Shown: piece after piece, positions 10,577-21,159 of the stretch
Position numbering within the stretch: position 1 is the stretch's first letter
Layout of the letters: each line of letters opens with the position of its first letter
Source of the DNA: Roridomyces roridus
Taxonomy: Eukaryota; Basidiomycota; Agaricomycetes; Agaricales; Mycenaceae
Length of the DNA: 64,000 nt
Direction: 5' to 3'
NCBI GenBank assembly: GCA_029378245.1
Contig: JARKIF010000005.1
Location: forward strand, 2,046,001 to 2,110,000
Program-made: the position numbers and the translations under genes
Notes under the pieces: model-generated
Databases searched by the model: none
The model's input: the letters and a program-made list of their open reading frames with translations, nothing else
What the model was told of the DNA's origin: nothing

Positions 10577-11537
10577 CTACGTGACCAACGCTAATCTAGC
10601 AGACACCTCTGCCTGCGACCGTACAAGGGTGGCGAGGTACGAGATCATGAGGGTGTCCTGCAGAGAGGCGTTGAACGTCTTGTCCTCGCCCCCCTTTTCG
10701 CCGACGGCAGCGACGCCGAGCGTGTCCATGAGGTACCGGCCAAGAGCCTTGTCACCCTCTACCTCGCCCGCAAGGACCCGCCGCACGTAGGCGAGAACGC
10801 GATCGATCATTTGGGACACGGTGGTTAGTGCTGCGTCGAGGTTTTCGAGCGCCGTGACGGGTTGCGCAGAGGTGGAGTTTGGTGAGAGGGCGGTTTGGGT
10901 GAGGAGGTCGAGACCGCCTCGCTCCGAGTCTCGGAATTGCAGATGTACGGGGACAGGGACGAATATGCAGTTTTCGGGTTTGGGGAAGACACCGACGGGT
11001 GAGCTGACATAGGCCTGCACCCCGGCCTCCTCGCCCTCCTCTGCACCCGTATTCAGCGCGACGTGGATCGCTTGGTGCGGGGCCGTCTCTTGCGAGTAGA
11101 AATTTTGGATCAGTGCAGAGTAGGTGTTGAGGTTGGACCCGGTCGAGTACCTGCGCTCGTTAGCTGTCTTTTCTTGGGCACCAGAAATGTGTATACCATC
11201 CAACGATAGTCTCTTTTGGGTTAACCCGACTATGCAGCTCATACATCGTCCGATGGTACTCCATGTCCACCGCGACCTGCTCGTCCGTCTCACTGTGAAG
11301 CACAGCAAACGAGGAGCAGACGTTGATTTGGGTGCCGTCGGGGGACCGATTTCCCAGCAGAGTGCCGATGACGCGGGGTTGGTCTTGAGTGCGTCGGAGG
11401 TAGTGGTCGAGGATGGAGAAGAGCGCGACTGGGTGGATCGTGATGCTGCTTGGTGTGCGGGGTGCAGCTGAGGAGAGCGTTGAGGAGAGCGGCGTTGGGG
11501 GTTGGACGTGAACTGCTGAGCTGCCGCCGAGCGCCAT
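10577..11537 (-). CDS. eIF3f: Translation initiation factor eIF3 subunit F
   Basis: eIF3f is an MPN-domain subunit of the eIF3 complex that bridges the 40S ribosome and initiation factors. Exons 11197-11537 and 10577-11150 (46-nt intron with a CTAAC branch site) give 304 aa. The MPN core reads ITIHPVALFSILDHYLRR, RVIGTLLGNR and ETIVGWYSTGSNLNTYSAL across the splice junction, then NFYSQETAPHQAIHVALNT. The C-terminal helices include LQDTLMISYLATLVRSQ. The metal-binding JAMM residues are absent, as usual for eIF3f. An Ala/Ser/Pro-rich tail precedes the domain. It converges with UreF and diverges from TOM7. Confidence 0.93.
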
Positions 11538-11614
11538 TTTTTTGGGTTGTTGTCGTCGAGGTCGACTTCAAAAAATCAAAGGGTGTACAGCCACGGCCAA
11601 ACCCTTGTTCTCAA
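11538..11614. promoter_or_regulatory. 77-bp divergent promoter between eIF3f and TOM7
   Basis: Only 77 bp separate the two start codons. Any transcription start sites, 5' leaders and core promoter elements of both housekeeping genes must fit here or overlap the coding sequences. The GTTGTTGTCGTCG stretch has no TATA-like word. Confidence 0.55.
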
Positions 11615-11930
11615 ATGCCTTCCGAGGAAACAAAAGTCCGTCGGGCCTCCTCCACTCACACTCCTTGCTGACCGTTCTTCGTAGGAGCGCATCGTCAAAG
11701 TAATCGAAATCGGCCGGGTACGTTCATTCAAGCTGCTTTGAACTCGAAACTAGATAAATTTTGCTTTTCAGACGGTGCTGCACTACGGCTGGATCCCGCT
11801 CATCATCTACGTCGGCTTCACGCGGAGTAACCCCCAGCCGTCCCTCATAAAGTGCGTCTCCCAGTTGTCGTTGACTCCAGCACCTCCAGCTGACAACGCG
11901 TACTTCAGACTCATCAGCCCTCTCGCATGA
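11615..11930 (+). CDS. TOM7: TOM7, small subunit of the mitochondrial import channel
   Basis: TOM7 is a single-pass outer-membrane subunit that modulates assembly and stability of the TOM translocase. It is easily missed because 51 residues are spread over four exons: 11615-11635, 11685-11717, 11772-11851 and 11909-11930. Introns are 49, 54 and 57 nt. The joined protein opens MPSEETK, continues ERIVKVIEIGR and TVLHYGWIPLIIYVGFTRS, then NPQPSLIKLISPLA. The central hydrophobic segment is the membrane anchor, and the GWIPLIIYVGFTRS block with its PxPSLI ending is diagnostic of the family. All junctions are in frame and the length is typical. Confidence 0.93.
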
Positions 11931-12243
11931 GTGAGTTATCCATCCCTCTACTCCCATTTCCCAAGATTATATACGTCGTGGTGATGCACATATAACTGTG
12001 CACCCCGATCCACCCTCGCAAGGGCGGTGAAAAGCGTCGTTGCTGTAACCGACCAAAAGTTTGGTTTATGCTCGACGTCGACATGCGGATTTGACAAGGC
12101 CAGATATGAGCTTTACTTTCTACCTCGCCACTTACATCGTCGGCCAATGCTGATATTATTCCTCCAGGAAGAGGCACCTAGTACGATACGCTATTGTAAT
12201 GAATTAAATTGCCCTTCTCCTCCCCATGAACGACGCCGACTTT
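11931..12243. other. Intergenic, nothing recognised
   Basis: About 310 bp between the ends of TOM7 and the convergent RING E3 gene. It should hold both 3' regions. No reading frame or repeat stands out. Confidence 0.4.
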
Positions 12244-13709
12244 CTACAAGTACACCTTTCTCAAATCTGTGGCTGCAGTTATCCGTTTGCAGATGGGACA
12301 CAGTTTCGTGGATCCCAAGCAGCGCAGCCAACACTCTTTGCAGCATGTATGCCAACAGCCCGTCGAGACTGTGGGGTCCGTGTATGCTTCGATGCATATC
12401 CGGCAAAGTGAGGGCGCAGAGCGCGATTCCTGGATGCATCGTCAAAAAAAATCATAGGCAACCAAAGAAAGCCTTGCCAGAATCTGAATCTTGCTCTGCA
12501 GCAAGTCGACCAGGGATGCTTGGTCCCCGCGGTTCTTGGCCGCAAGGATGGCGAGTTCGAGCTTGTCCGACTCGTCTACCACCGCTGCGGTAGTCTCAAC
12601 AACCTGTTGTTCGGTTTTTTCGCGCTTGATCACTTTTCCTTGAGCGACTAGCTCACGCAATGTCTCTTCGTCGTCCTCCACGTCCACATCCATGTCCTCG
12701 TCGCCTGCTCGGAGATGCTGCGTAGCCGGGAAGCTGACAACGTCCCCTTCCGTGAATTGCGCTTCCCCAAAGTCGTCGTCGCCGTCAATGTCGATTTCAT
12801 CGTCGACGTCCAAGGCGTTTGGATCTCGTGTGGCGAAGCCCGTACCTGGGATTTTTTGTGAGATGAAAACAAGACAAGTTCTGCGCATACCTTGCACATT
12901 CCCGACATGTCCAGGCCCAGCTTCCTCCAGCTCCATGTCCAAAGCCCGCTCCCTTCGTCTCTGCCGCTGCTCCACGATCGCCGCCTGCCTCGACTCCTCC
13001 AAACGACGCGTCTGGTCCCTCAAACACGCGTCTACATGCGCCTCGATCACGTCCTCGTCGCCCCGTACGGTTACGAGGCACACGGGACATACGACCTCCC
13101 CTGCACCACCTCTGCGTGATCTCCAGGTCTCCCTGACGCGAGATGACGAGCCCTCCTCGCCTTCACGGACCAGTTCTTTGAGTTTTGCGTGCCGTTGCTT
13201 GCGATGTCGTTTTATTGCTGTGATTGCGTTGGCGGATTCGGTTAGGAGGGCTGCGGCAGCGTCGACGCCCCTTGAATTCGACGTAGAGCCGATAAATTTG
13301 CGTGCACGAAGTCGGGGACGCGTAGGACTAGAGTGATTGTCAGAAGAAATAGAACAGAAAAAAGTGGAGCACGCACGCCTCCGAGTCCGCTATCAACTCG
13401 AGTGAATCCAATAACTCAAAATCGACATCGGTTTCGCCTACACGACGCATGATAGCCTGTACACGCTCCGCTTCAAGCTCTGCATGCGCAGCCAAGAGGC
13501 GGACGGGAATCTGCTCAGAACAAACGGGGCATTCCCTCGTCTCTGCGCGCTTCCTGTCTGGAAATGCGAGTTTCGTTCAAGGGTTATGTTATGCAATGCC
13601 GGTGGGTTAAGAGTCGAGGCATACATTTTTTGGCGGGTCCAGGGTCCACGACGACGATCTCCCGCTCTTCATCGGGTGGTGGGGAGAGCGAGGAGAGTGG
13701 GGAGCTCAT
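12244..13709 (-). CDS. RNF220-like RING E3 ubiquitin ligase
   Basis: Minus-strand exons are 13625-13709, 13377-13557, 12891-13327, 12478-12845 and 12244-12429, giving 418 aa. An N-terminal zinc-finger-like unit reads TRECPVCSEQIPVRLLAAHA. A second reads VVCPVCLVTVRG, then IEAHVDACL (C-x2-C ... H-x3-C). An acidic stretch DVDDEIDIDGDDDFGE follows. The C-terminal RING has C-R-I-C near residue 366, then the CWHTCCKECWLRCL and KLCPICKRIT blocks, and ends DLRKVYL, much like RNF220 family members. It is expected to ubiquitinate nuclear or cytosolic substrates with an E2; the substrate is unknown. The last intron (12430-12477) appears to use a GC donor, because the alternative GT donor would leave an implausibly short 33-nt intron. 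Confidence 0.85.
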
Positions 13710-14606
13710 GCCGCTTGAAGTTGTGGCGAGAGGAGTTTCATCTCGGGCTCGTTTCTTGCCCCTGCGTCGGCGTACGAGTTAGGTGTGAATTGGGGCGGAG
13801 AAAAAAGGAGTGTACTTGTCGAGGCCCATTTTTTTTCGGCGAGGTCGAGAGCAAAAAGTAGATTAGAGTGATGGCCGGGCCGTCCGATAAGGCCGACACA
13901 TTCCTGTCGAGACCGTCCATCTCGTTCTGCGTCTTCTGCGTCTTCTGCGTCTTCTGCTCCAATTATCCCTCCTCTTTCTCGCCGACTCAATGGAGGCACT
14001 GCGCTCGTCTTCACCTGCCTCAAATCAATCAAGCTGGAGCCTGAGGAAGAAGCGGCAGATGAGCCTGACCAAAGACGACTCCGGAGATCGATGCACTGCA
14101 CACACACTTGGGCCAGACAGGCTTTTACTATAAGAAACTTACGACACTAACTATCTACTTCGCGTGGGCGAGCAAACGACGTCGATACCTGTAAAAAAAA
14201 AACTGGGCTCCGAGTCAGCAAGGAATGCAAAAAAGCACTACTATCGCTGAGTGTATCTCAACAGACAAATGGGGTGTCACGGAGCCGCAAACGAAACGAA
14301 CTAAAGCAAAAGCAAGTCCGCGATCAGCGTCCCACTACTCGACATCTGCCGCCTGCATCCCTTCGCCTTGGATCAATGATCATGCCAGCTTCTCATCCAC
14401 TCTGCGATTCGCCACAGCTTCCTAACCGACACAAATTCTCCTTCGAAGTTTGAAGCTCGGCAACTGGGCGAAGAACTTTTTTAAGGAATACGACGCGTCT
14501 CTTGACGACCTTGAGCTCGTGGTGGCCTCCCGTTGGACAAGATGATGAAGAAAGAGAGGGAAAACGTCGGTCGCTTTGAAGTACTTTTGGGCTGTACTAA
14601 ATACAA
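13710..14606. other. Intergenic; one weak plus-strand frame
   Basis: An ATG at 13871 opens a 57-codon frame containing a 9-bp repeat (TCTGCGTCT, three times) at 13928-13955. In another frame the same repeat gives SASSASSASSAP followed by LVFTCLKSIKLEPEEEAADE. No combination of introns gave a convincing protein, so I do not call a gene. The rest (14110-14606) shows nothing recognisable. Confidence 0.3.
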
Positions 14607-15077
14607 TTATAGCCAATGAGGTAACTTCATTGCGTCGATTGCCTTTTCCATCGAGTCGAGTTGCTCTTGGGTTATAGCCAGGGCTTCTGGAAACAGAGTA
14701 AGCAAAGATCACGCTGCTGTTATTGCGGAACCGACCATAGTCTTCGTCGGTCAAATTATCATGGAAGGCCACTTGTTCTACGTGAAACGCGGTCCTAGCT
14801 GCCTTGATTTTGACCTGAAATATACCGTTCGGAGCGTGAAATCGGAGTGGTTCCCCAAAATTACCGAATCCGATCCAGCTGCCTTGACGGCAGCCTGCAT
14901 TTTTTTCTGATGGAGGTTTAGCCCGATACCAAGGCCCTAGGAATGCACACATACCATCAACTCGCTCTTCTGTGCCATCAGGCGTTCTCTTCTTTCGTCG
15001 AGTGCCAACTGTTGGGCTGTGGGAGGAGACGTAGCCAGCGAAGTTGCTTGCGAGGAAGACGAGTTCTTCGAGGGCAT
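14607..15077 (-). CDS. Small four-exon gene, tandem family copy B (intact)
   Basis: Exons on the minus strand are 14955-15077, 14865-14906, 14736-14814 and 14607-14686, with introns of 48-50 nt. They give 107 aa with no internal stop. The protein starts MPSKNSSSSQATSLATSPP, then LALDERRERLMAQKSELM, KKMQAAVKAAGSDS, FHVEQVAFHDNLTDEDYEA and ends in the helix ITQEQLDSMEKAIDAMK. It has a Ser/Pro-rich N-terminus and an amphipathic helical remainder, no signal peptide and no membrane segment. I do not recognise a known domain. Four further copies lie upstream on the same strand. Preservation of four exons in frame argues that the gene is or was recently functional. Confidence 0.65.
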
Positions 15078-15411
15078 GCTGGACGTTTGGAGTGAAGGGG
15101 CTCGTGTGTCATGAAAACATACTCTGCCAATCAAACCCCTATATCTGATCAGTGATGAACAAAACCTTTCAGCAAAAACTGGTGGAGTTTTCCTTCTGTT
15201 GCTGCGCCCGCTTTAGCTTTCTGCCTTGGCGTCGGAGCCAAAAGGGCTTGAAAAGGGCTGGAAAGAGAGCCACAGTGAGCGGGGACAATGTTGTCGTTAA
15301 TGTGCAAGTCTACCGTGATCTTCCGTGATCAGAGATTGTTCGTAGGGGGCTCTATAGTGCCTAGTGGACCATTGGGCAATACCCCTAGTTGCAGTTTTTT
15401 CGATAATCAAT

Positions 15412-15908
15412 CTACAAACACTCCCTCAACGATCTAAGGCCTGCTTCCATTCTGACGATCTGCTCTTTGGTCAGAGCAACGGGCTGATTCAAGGCAGCTG
15501 GGAAGAGAGTCAGAACAGACAATGCTGCTGTGACTGTTCAAATATACTACCATGGTCCTCCTCGGTCAAAGATTCTTGGAAAGCGGTTAGTTCCGCGCGA
15601 AATGGGGCCGCAACTTCCGCTGGTTCCTGCAATATAGCATTCAGTGCTTGAGATTGGAGTCAATAACAATGGAGAAGTTACACAATCATCCGCTGCTTCA
15701 ATGGCAGCTCGCATCCTGATCTCGGGGAGGGTTAGCTTACACCCAGGATAGCAGTGACCCGGTCTCATACGATGATTCCATTCCGTTGTGGTCTCAGGCG
15801 TTCCTTTCTTTCATCTAGGGTTTCGGAGTCGGGGCCTCCTAGTGGAGGGGAGATGGCCGGTGAAGCTTCTGGCGAAGAGAGGGAGGACTTTGCCTTGTCG
15901 GCCATCAT
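15412..15908 (-). CDS. Small four-exon gene, tandem family copy C
   Basis: Exons on the minus strand are 15771-15908, 15682-15720, 15551-15626 and 15412-15497, giving 112 aa. It reads MMADKAKSSLSSPEASPAIS, DSETLDERKERLRPQRNGII, IRMRAAIEAADDC, PFRAELTAFQESLTEED and ALTKEQIVRMEAGLRSL. The frame holds only if intron 1 ends at a GAG acceptor (15721-15770); the neighbouring CAG gives a stop. GAG acceptors are rare, so splicing may be weak and the copy may be near the start of decay. The other introns are canonical (55 and 53 nt). Function unknown. Confidence 0.55.
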
Positions 15909-16126
15909 GGCGGAAGTCAAGGGATGTCTTGACAGAATCTGTCAATCAGGACTTGATCTCGGGAGAGCCAGTGCAAATAAAACTTGAGTACAACTATGGT
16001 AGAGGACGCTGCGGGGAGGGCCGACTTCGAATGGGAAGTCTACACAGACAAATCCGACTCTGCCGAAGTTTCAAGTTTGCGCCAGTGACAGCCATAGATG
16101 CCAGGGAATGTCATTTATAGAGATCG

Positions 16127-16639
16127 TCACGGTTTCAACTCCAACCCCAACAAATAAATCTTTTCTTCAATTTCGTACATTTCTTCTTCGGTCAGATCCT
16201 CGATCTCATCCAGGAGCTCTAGAAAGAGAGTAAGCACCAACCGGGCTGCTGTGATTGTTGAAGTGTACCCTGGTCTTCCTGGGTCAAAGATTCTTGGAAA
16301 GCCTCAAGTTCCGCGTGAAATGGGGCCGCCACTTCCACTGGGTCCTAAATAAAGGATTTAGAACTCGAGATTGTCGATACCAATGCAGGAGTTACATTAT
16401 CGCCACTTGCAGCAAGGGCGGCTCGCATCCTGAGCTGATGGAGAGGGTTGGGTTGCATGGATACTTGGTACTATTACTCTGAGACGGTGCAGGCTTACGA
16501 TAATCTCATGCTCCTGTTGCATCAGGCATTCTTTTCTTTCAGTTCAGGTTTCGGAGTCAGAGCCTGCTAGAGCAGGGGAGATGGCAAGCGAAGTTTTTGG
16601 CGAAGAGGAGGAGGACTCGGACTTTGGCTCGGAAGGGAT
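16127..16639 (-). pseudogene. Tandem family copy D, broken
   Basis: The exon pattern of copies B and C is kept, but the start codon position reads ATC (16637-16639) where relatives have ATG. A TGA also interrupts exon 1 just after GSDSET. Downstream parts are still readable: LRMRAALAASGD, PFHAELEAFQESLTQED and ELLDEIEDLTEEEMYEIEEK. Two independent lesions show it is no longer coding unless a new start is used. Confidence 0.7.
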
Positions 16640-16825
16640 GGTGGAAGTTCAGAGTAAAATCGAGTCATGATCATGGCTCTTGACAGAATCTGTCAATCAG
16701 GCTTTGATCCGAGCGCTGAGATAAATTTTGAACATAGTACATACACACTGTACTTATGTAGATGCTGCGGGCGCTGGCCGACTGCGAGGAAAGGCCAAGC
16801 TCTTGATCACAGTGATACGGAAAAT

Positions 16826-17830
16826 CTACACACAAAAACGTGATGCGGCGAATTTTGCCTCGATTTCGGTGCGTTCTTCCGGGCCCGGGACAAAAAAAAC
16901 CTGGAATGAATAAGCAACTTGGCAAGTTACAGAACATGTAGTCCCGCAGTGGAAACGTACACCAATCTGCCTGGGTCAAAGATTCTTCGAACTCCTTCGA
17001 ATCGGGGCTGTAGCTTGTTTTCGTGGCGTCCTGTAATGTAAAGTCAACCCTTGTTAATTCGTAGGTTTTACCAGTGAAGAATTCACAATGTGGGCCATGG
17101 AATAAACCTTTTCTTCCAGTTCGATCTGATGAAGGGCGAGTTTTTCGACGGGAAGAATGAGACAACACATACTGTCGCTAAGGGTGTAACGAAATCGAGG
17201 GTGTACCGAAATCACGGGTGCCATTGACGCGTTGATTGCCGGCATGCCGCGGGAAATTTTGTGGGGGCTGCCCACCATCCCAATCCCACGTGTACCAAAT
17301 ATCTAGTATCCAGAGTCAGTGGCTCATAATTTACGGCCCAATCTTTGAAAATCTCCCGTTTTTGGTGCATCACCAAATATGGTGGATGAAACGGGGGCTC
17401 ACCACGGCCCCACGCACCGTTGGGACCCCAACACTTTGCCTTGAGGCAATGAATGGAACCTAAGCAAGGCCCCCATGTACGATCTGTGAGCACCGAAGTC
17501 CAATGAGCACGTCACTAGGCGCCGTTTTCGGTACACCCTGAAAGTAGTAATTCCACAATCACGAAAGATTGGTCTCCCTCTCTGCAGGTGCTGCATGTGG
17601 CCCCCGGATTTTCTATGGACTGGTGTATTGTAATGTGTATGTTATGACCCTCGAAGGTTGGCCAAGTTCATGCTGGACACCAGGCGGTATGATCAATTTA
17701 ATGCGGAGCGTTTCGTTACGCACTTAGCGACAGTACTAGGATATCCTCCCGTTCTCGGCGAATTCGTTCCTTTCTTTCAACGAGGGTTTCGGAATCACAG
17801 CGTGGAGGACAACTTTTGTTCGGAAGGCAT
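16826..17830 (-). pseudogene. Tandem family copy E, interrupted by a MITE
   Basis: Exon 1 lies at about 17736-17830 (MPSEQKLSSTL, then a frame break, then DSETLVERKERIRREREDIL). Exons 2 and 3 lie at 16960-17170 (IELEEKVYSMAHI and KEFEESLTQADW). A 562-bp MITE (17172-17733) separates them. Removing the MITE with one TA restores a GTATGT splice donor directly after the exon-1 end, so the insertion hit the donor itself. The exon-1 frameshift and an out-of-phase third donor are additional lesions. Confidence 0.7.
17172..17733. mobile_element. 562-bp MITE with TA target duplication
   Basis: The ends are inverted repeats beginning CTGTCGCTAAG and continuing GTAACGAAA, about 23 bp with two or three mismatches. 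TA flanks both ends (17170-17171 and 17734-17735). A second inverted word, GGGTGTACCGAAA, occurs near the left end and, reversed, at about 17527-17540. No transposase is encoded. TA targeting and CTGT ends fit the Tc1/mariner/pogo superfamily. Confidence 0.75.
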
Positions 17831-18137
17831 GCTGGATATTCGAGGCAAAAAAGGTTTAGGCCGTTCTGCTGGAGTCATAATTTTTCTGTCCCTGATGTAA
17901 GGCTTTCTAAGCTTGCAGGGCGTTCCCAGTGCAAACCTATCCGAGCGCAGGGTGACCCCGAACTTGCAGAGTTCGCGCTCTCCATTTGAAGGTCTTCCTT
18001 GGCTCGGTCTTATGCCCAGACGCCTTGATAAGAGAACGAAACCAAAATTACATTCTGTTTGAAGCGGCAGCCTAGGAAATCGCAAGTCGCAAATCCCATG
18101 CATACATATGCAATGAATGCAATCTACAGTCACAAAT

Positions 18138-18584
18138 TCAACCCCAAGCACCGAGTTTTTCTTCTAGTTCGTCAATTTGCGCTTCGGTCATACCCACCGA
18201 CCATGCTGCTGCGACGGTTGATCTATAGCGTGGTCTTTAGTTGAAGATTGTCGCAAGGCCGTTAGTTTCGCCAGAACTTATGCTGCCGCAACTGTGCATT
18301 CTTGGTATACTATATAGCATTCGGAAGTGGGGATTGAAGTCAATACCGAGCGAGGCAAGAGCTACAGGATCGTCCATTGCGTCAAGGGCGGCTCGCATGC
18401 CCACCTGGTGCAAAGTTAGCTCGCAGCCAGTATTGTGAGACGGAGGCATACCACAATCTTAACCCGGTGTCGAATCAGGATTCAGGCTTGCCCTTCTTTC
18501 AGCGACGGTGTCGGAATCAGAGATTAGTGAACATGGCCGGCGATGTTTTTGGCGAAGAAGGAGAGGATGCTGTTTTCTCGTAAT
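18138..18584 (-). pseudogene. Tandem family copy F, broken
   Basis: The start position reads ATT, and exon 1 contains frameshifts between SSPSSPKTSPAMF and DSDTVAERRASLN. Exon 2 (VGMRAALDAMDDP) and the last exon (MTEAQIDELEEKLGAWG) are readable, but the third exon has a stop. The intron-1 branch site and acceptor (GAGCTAAC ... CACCAG) are conserved with the other copies. Confidence 0.65.
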
Positions 18585-19921
18585 GGACGTTAGACGTGGA
18601 TTTTCATGACTGGGCTGTGAATTGAGAAGATGGCGAGGATGGTGGAGAGGTTCGGGTTAGGCGAACTTTGCTCTGTCAGTTCCAGTCGTTCCGAGTCAGA
18701 TGGCCACCGCATGGTGGACGAGACGGTGGGCGGACGGCTGACTGCGAGCAATTTCGACCCAACTGACGATCTCTACTTGAAGGAGGTCGACTTTGAGCTC
18801 AGTCTGCAATGCGCCAGTCATTGTTGCGCGGGATAGAAAAGAGATTGCTCCGATGAGTTTATTCGGTCAACGAGGTCAACGGCGCGGAGGTCAAGGCTTG
18901 AGTGATTCGCGACTCGGACTGTGTGAATTTTCTGACCTCGCCCTTTCCTTCCCACCAACTTCCCAGAGCACAACGTCTGCGACATATGACGGTTCACTAC
19001 TCCCGTTGAAGGCACACACTCGTTCAGCAAACGGATTACGCTGAGGCTGCGTCAGACAAGACCGGATATTACTTGAGGACCCGAAAACACCAACTTCTTG
19101 TCACTTTCTCGGCTTCGAGTCGGTGCAGCAGGACTCGGAGTAAGTCAAGATTCTACCGCACGCAGGAGGAGGGGCCGAGCATGGTCTTCGTCTGTTCCGC
19201 CTCATCCGCCTGTTCCACCGTTATTCCACTGCTGGAAAGCCCGCAGGAGCTGTTGAGCTGTTGACCGAATGCAACCTGGTCAGTGTCTCGCATTCTTTGG
19301 GCTCCCTTATTGCAGTGCTTCACACTCGATTTTCGGCAGTTTGCATGCAGCATGCGCACCTCATCCCTTCGTGTCCCGCTGGTGGTCTTTGGTCGGCATC
19401 AAGTCTTTACACGACCGTTGGGCGCTTTGTCCTGCCCTTGACCTTTGGCATACGTATACGACTCGACAGCTGACTTGCTCCAACCTTGACGGCAGTGTTC
19501 AGCTTAGCCTGGGTGATGAAAATGCATCTGAGTTCCTCCGTTCGCGACAAACGATTCGCAGTGTGAGTATCTATTCTATTCTCTTCCATTTCATTTCATG
19601 ATGCACTGACGGTCGGCGGTGGGCAGAATTGATTTTGCCAAGAATTGGTTCCTTGTCTTTGGATTACTATGGACTCGGAACGTGAACGCTTTCTTGAGTG
19701 TCGGGTGAGTGGTCTCTGATGGACCAGAACTCGCTCGAGTTGGATGAGATTTCCGAGGCTCCTTCAAAGCATCTCGTGCCGAAGGCTGTATTTAAATGTA
19801 ACCTAGTAATGACTTGGAGATTTCGAGGCTAGCGACCCTAAATAGGCAGCGTGTTGCTTGGCCTTGTTTCCTTCGTTATCCACCGCGCTCCCTCATGGTA
19901 ACTTTTCTTCCCGAGCCATAG
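18585..19921. other. No gene recognised
   Basis: Short frames exist on both strands, but none resembles a family and none joins to a longer product by plausible introns. It probably contains the promoter and first exon of the SKI8-like gene at its right end. Confidence 0.35.
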
Positions 19922-21159
19922 CTGCTGGGCGCTCAATCGCTAGGACAGAGTCTCGCGTTCTTGCATGCGCACGACTGCTCTGAACGTAGGCACATTCACT
20001 TGACACGCCCACTGTCCTTGAACGTCTTCCAGCACACTCGGATGCCGTCTGGGGCGTCGCCTGGACCGCAGCGGACAGTGTCGTCTCCGTCTCCGCAGAC
20101 GGCTCAACAAAACAGTGGGCTTCATCCTCCGGACAGCGCCATCCACCAAATGCAGAGTTTCCCGCACCCCACACGCTTGGCCTCGTCTCCGTCTCCGTTT
20201 CACCAGACGGCAGACGCGCCCTGTACAATAGCCTGGAAGGCTTGACGTGTCTGTGGGATCTGACGAGTGGTCAAGTCGTTGGACGCTTTGAAAGCTATAC
20301 GCGTTCAGTCGAGGGCGCGGAGCCATGTAAGTCCATGTTGCTATCCATTGGCCTCAGGCTGAATCAGCGACATAGCGTGGTCAGTATCGTTGAGCCCAAA
20401 CGGCGAAACTTATGCTGCGACGGGTGGTTCCGGCAATGTAACCGTTTACTCTGCCCAACCAGGCGACAAATTTGGCGAGCGTGTGGCATCTCTGGCGTCG
20501 GGGCGGACCAAGTTTGGGATGTGCTGTAAACATGTGCGTTCTCGAGTACCGTTTGGAATCTCAGTTCATGACCTTCGCAGAGCCCAGATGGCAAGCGGAT
20601 AGCTTTGTCAACGGAGACTGGGCAAATCTACCTATTCGATGTCGAGGCGGGCGCACTGACGAATACTTACACCTCCCATGCACTGTCTGTGCGCTCACTC
20701 GCGTGGTCAGCAGACTCTAGCGTGCGTCTGCTTTCTGTCCCCCGTCGTTTATTTCATAAACTCCGCACAGCTTCTTATGAGCGCGTCGGAAGACAAACGC
20801 CTCGTCCTGCACGATGTGCGCACCTCGGCAGGCGGCACGGTGGCGTCTTTCACGGGACATTCATCCTGGGCACTCAGCGTCGACATTTCTCAGGACGGGA
20901 AGCTCGCGTTGTCGGGGTACGCGTCCAATCTGCTCTCACCCATCTCTCCCGATTTTAACACTGGAGCAGCTCAGCGGACAAATCGATCAAAGTCTGGGAT
21001 ATTGGCGCTCGCGCGGCCGTTTCGACGGTGCAGGACTCGGGCGAGGTCTGGTCCGTCTCGTGGCGGCCGAAACCGTCGGCTGGTGGTGCTGGTGCTTTTG
21101 TGAGCGGTGGTGAGGATGGTACGGTGAGGTGGTGGAGAGGCGCGGGTGTTACAGTCTGA
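19922..21159 (+). CDS. SKI8: SKI8-like WD40 repeat protein (5' end uncertain)
   Basis: SKI8 (WDR61) is a WD40 propeller that supports the SKI complex in 3'-5' mRNA decay and, in many fungi, meiotic recombination. Exons are 19922-19985, 20033-20326, 20376-20533, 20581-20721, 20771-20916 and 20970-21159, with introns of 47-53 nt. The blades are clear: HSDAVWGVAWTAADSVVSVS, LYNSLEGLTCLWDLTSGQVV, WSVSLSPNGETYAATGGSGN, SPDGKRIALSTETGQIYLFD, LLMSASEDKRLVLHDVRTS, SADKSIKVWDIGARAAVSTV and the final SGGEDGTVRWWRG. About 330 residues are accounted for, close to the usual length. I could not fix the start codon; a short upstream exon carrying ATG is likely (one candidate ATG ends at about 19898). Confidence 0.85.

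Noticed and set aside
13871..14130. A small plus-strand gene starting at 13871
   Set aside because: The frame depends on a 9-bp simple repeat, and no intron arrangement gives a convincing protein.
14607..18584. An apparently conserved LTLPE/LTLHQ/LNLRQ peptide in all tandem copies
   Set aside because: It coincides with the intron-1 branch site (CTAAC or CTGAAC) and acceptor. The conservation is of splice signals, not protein.
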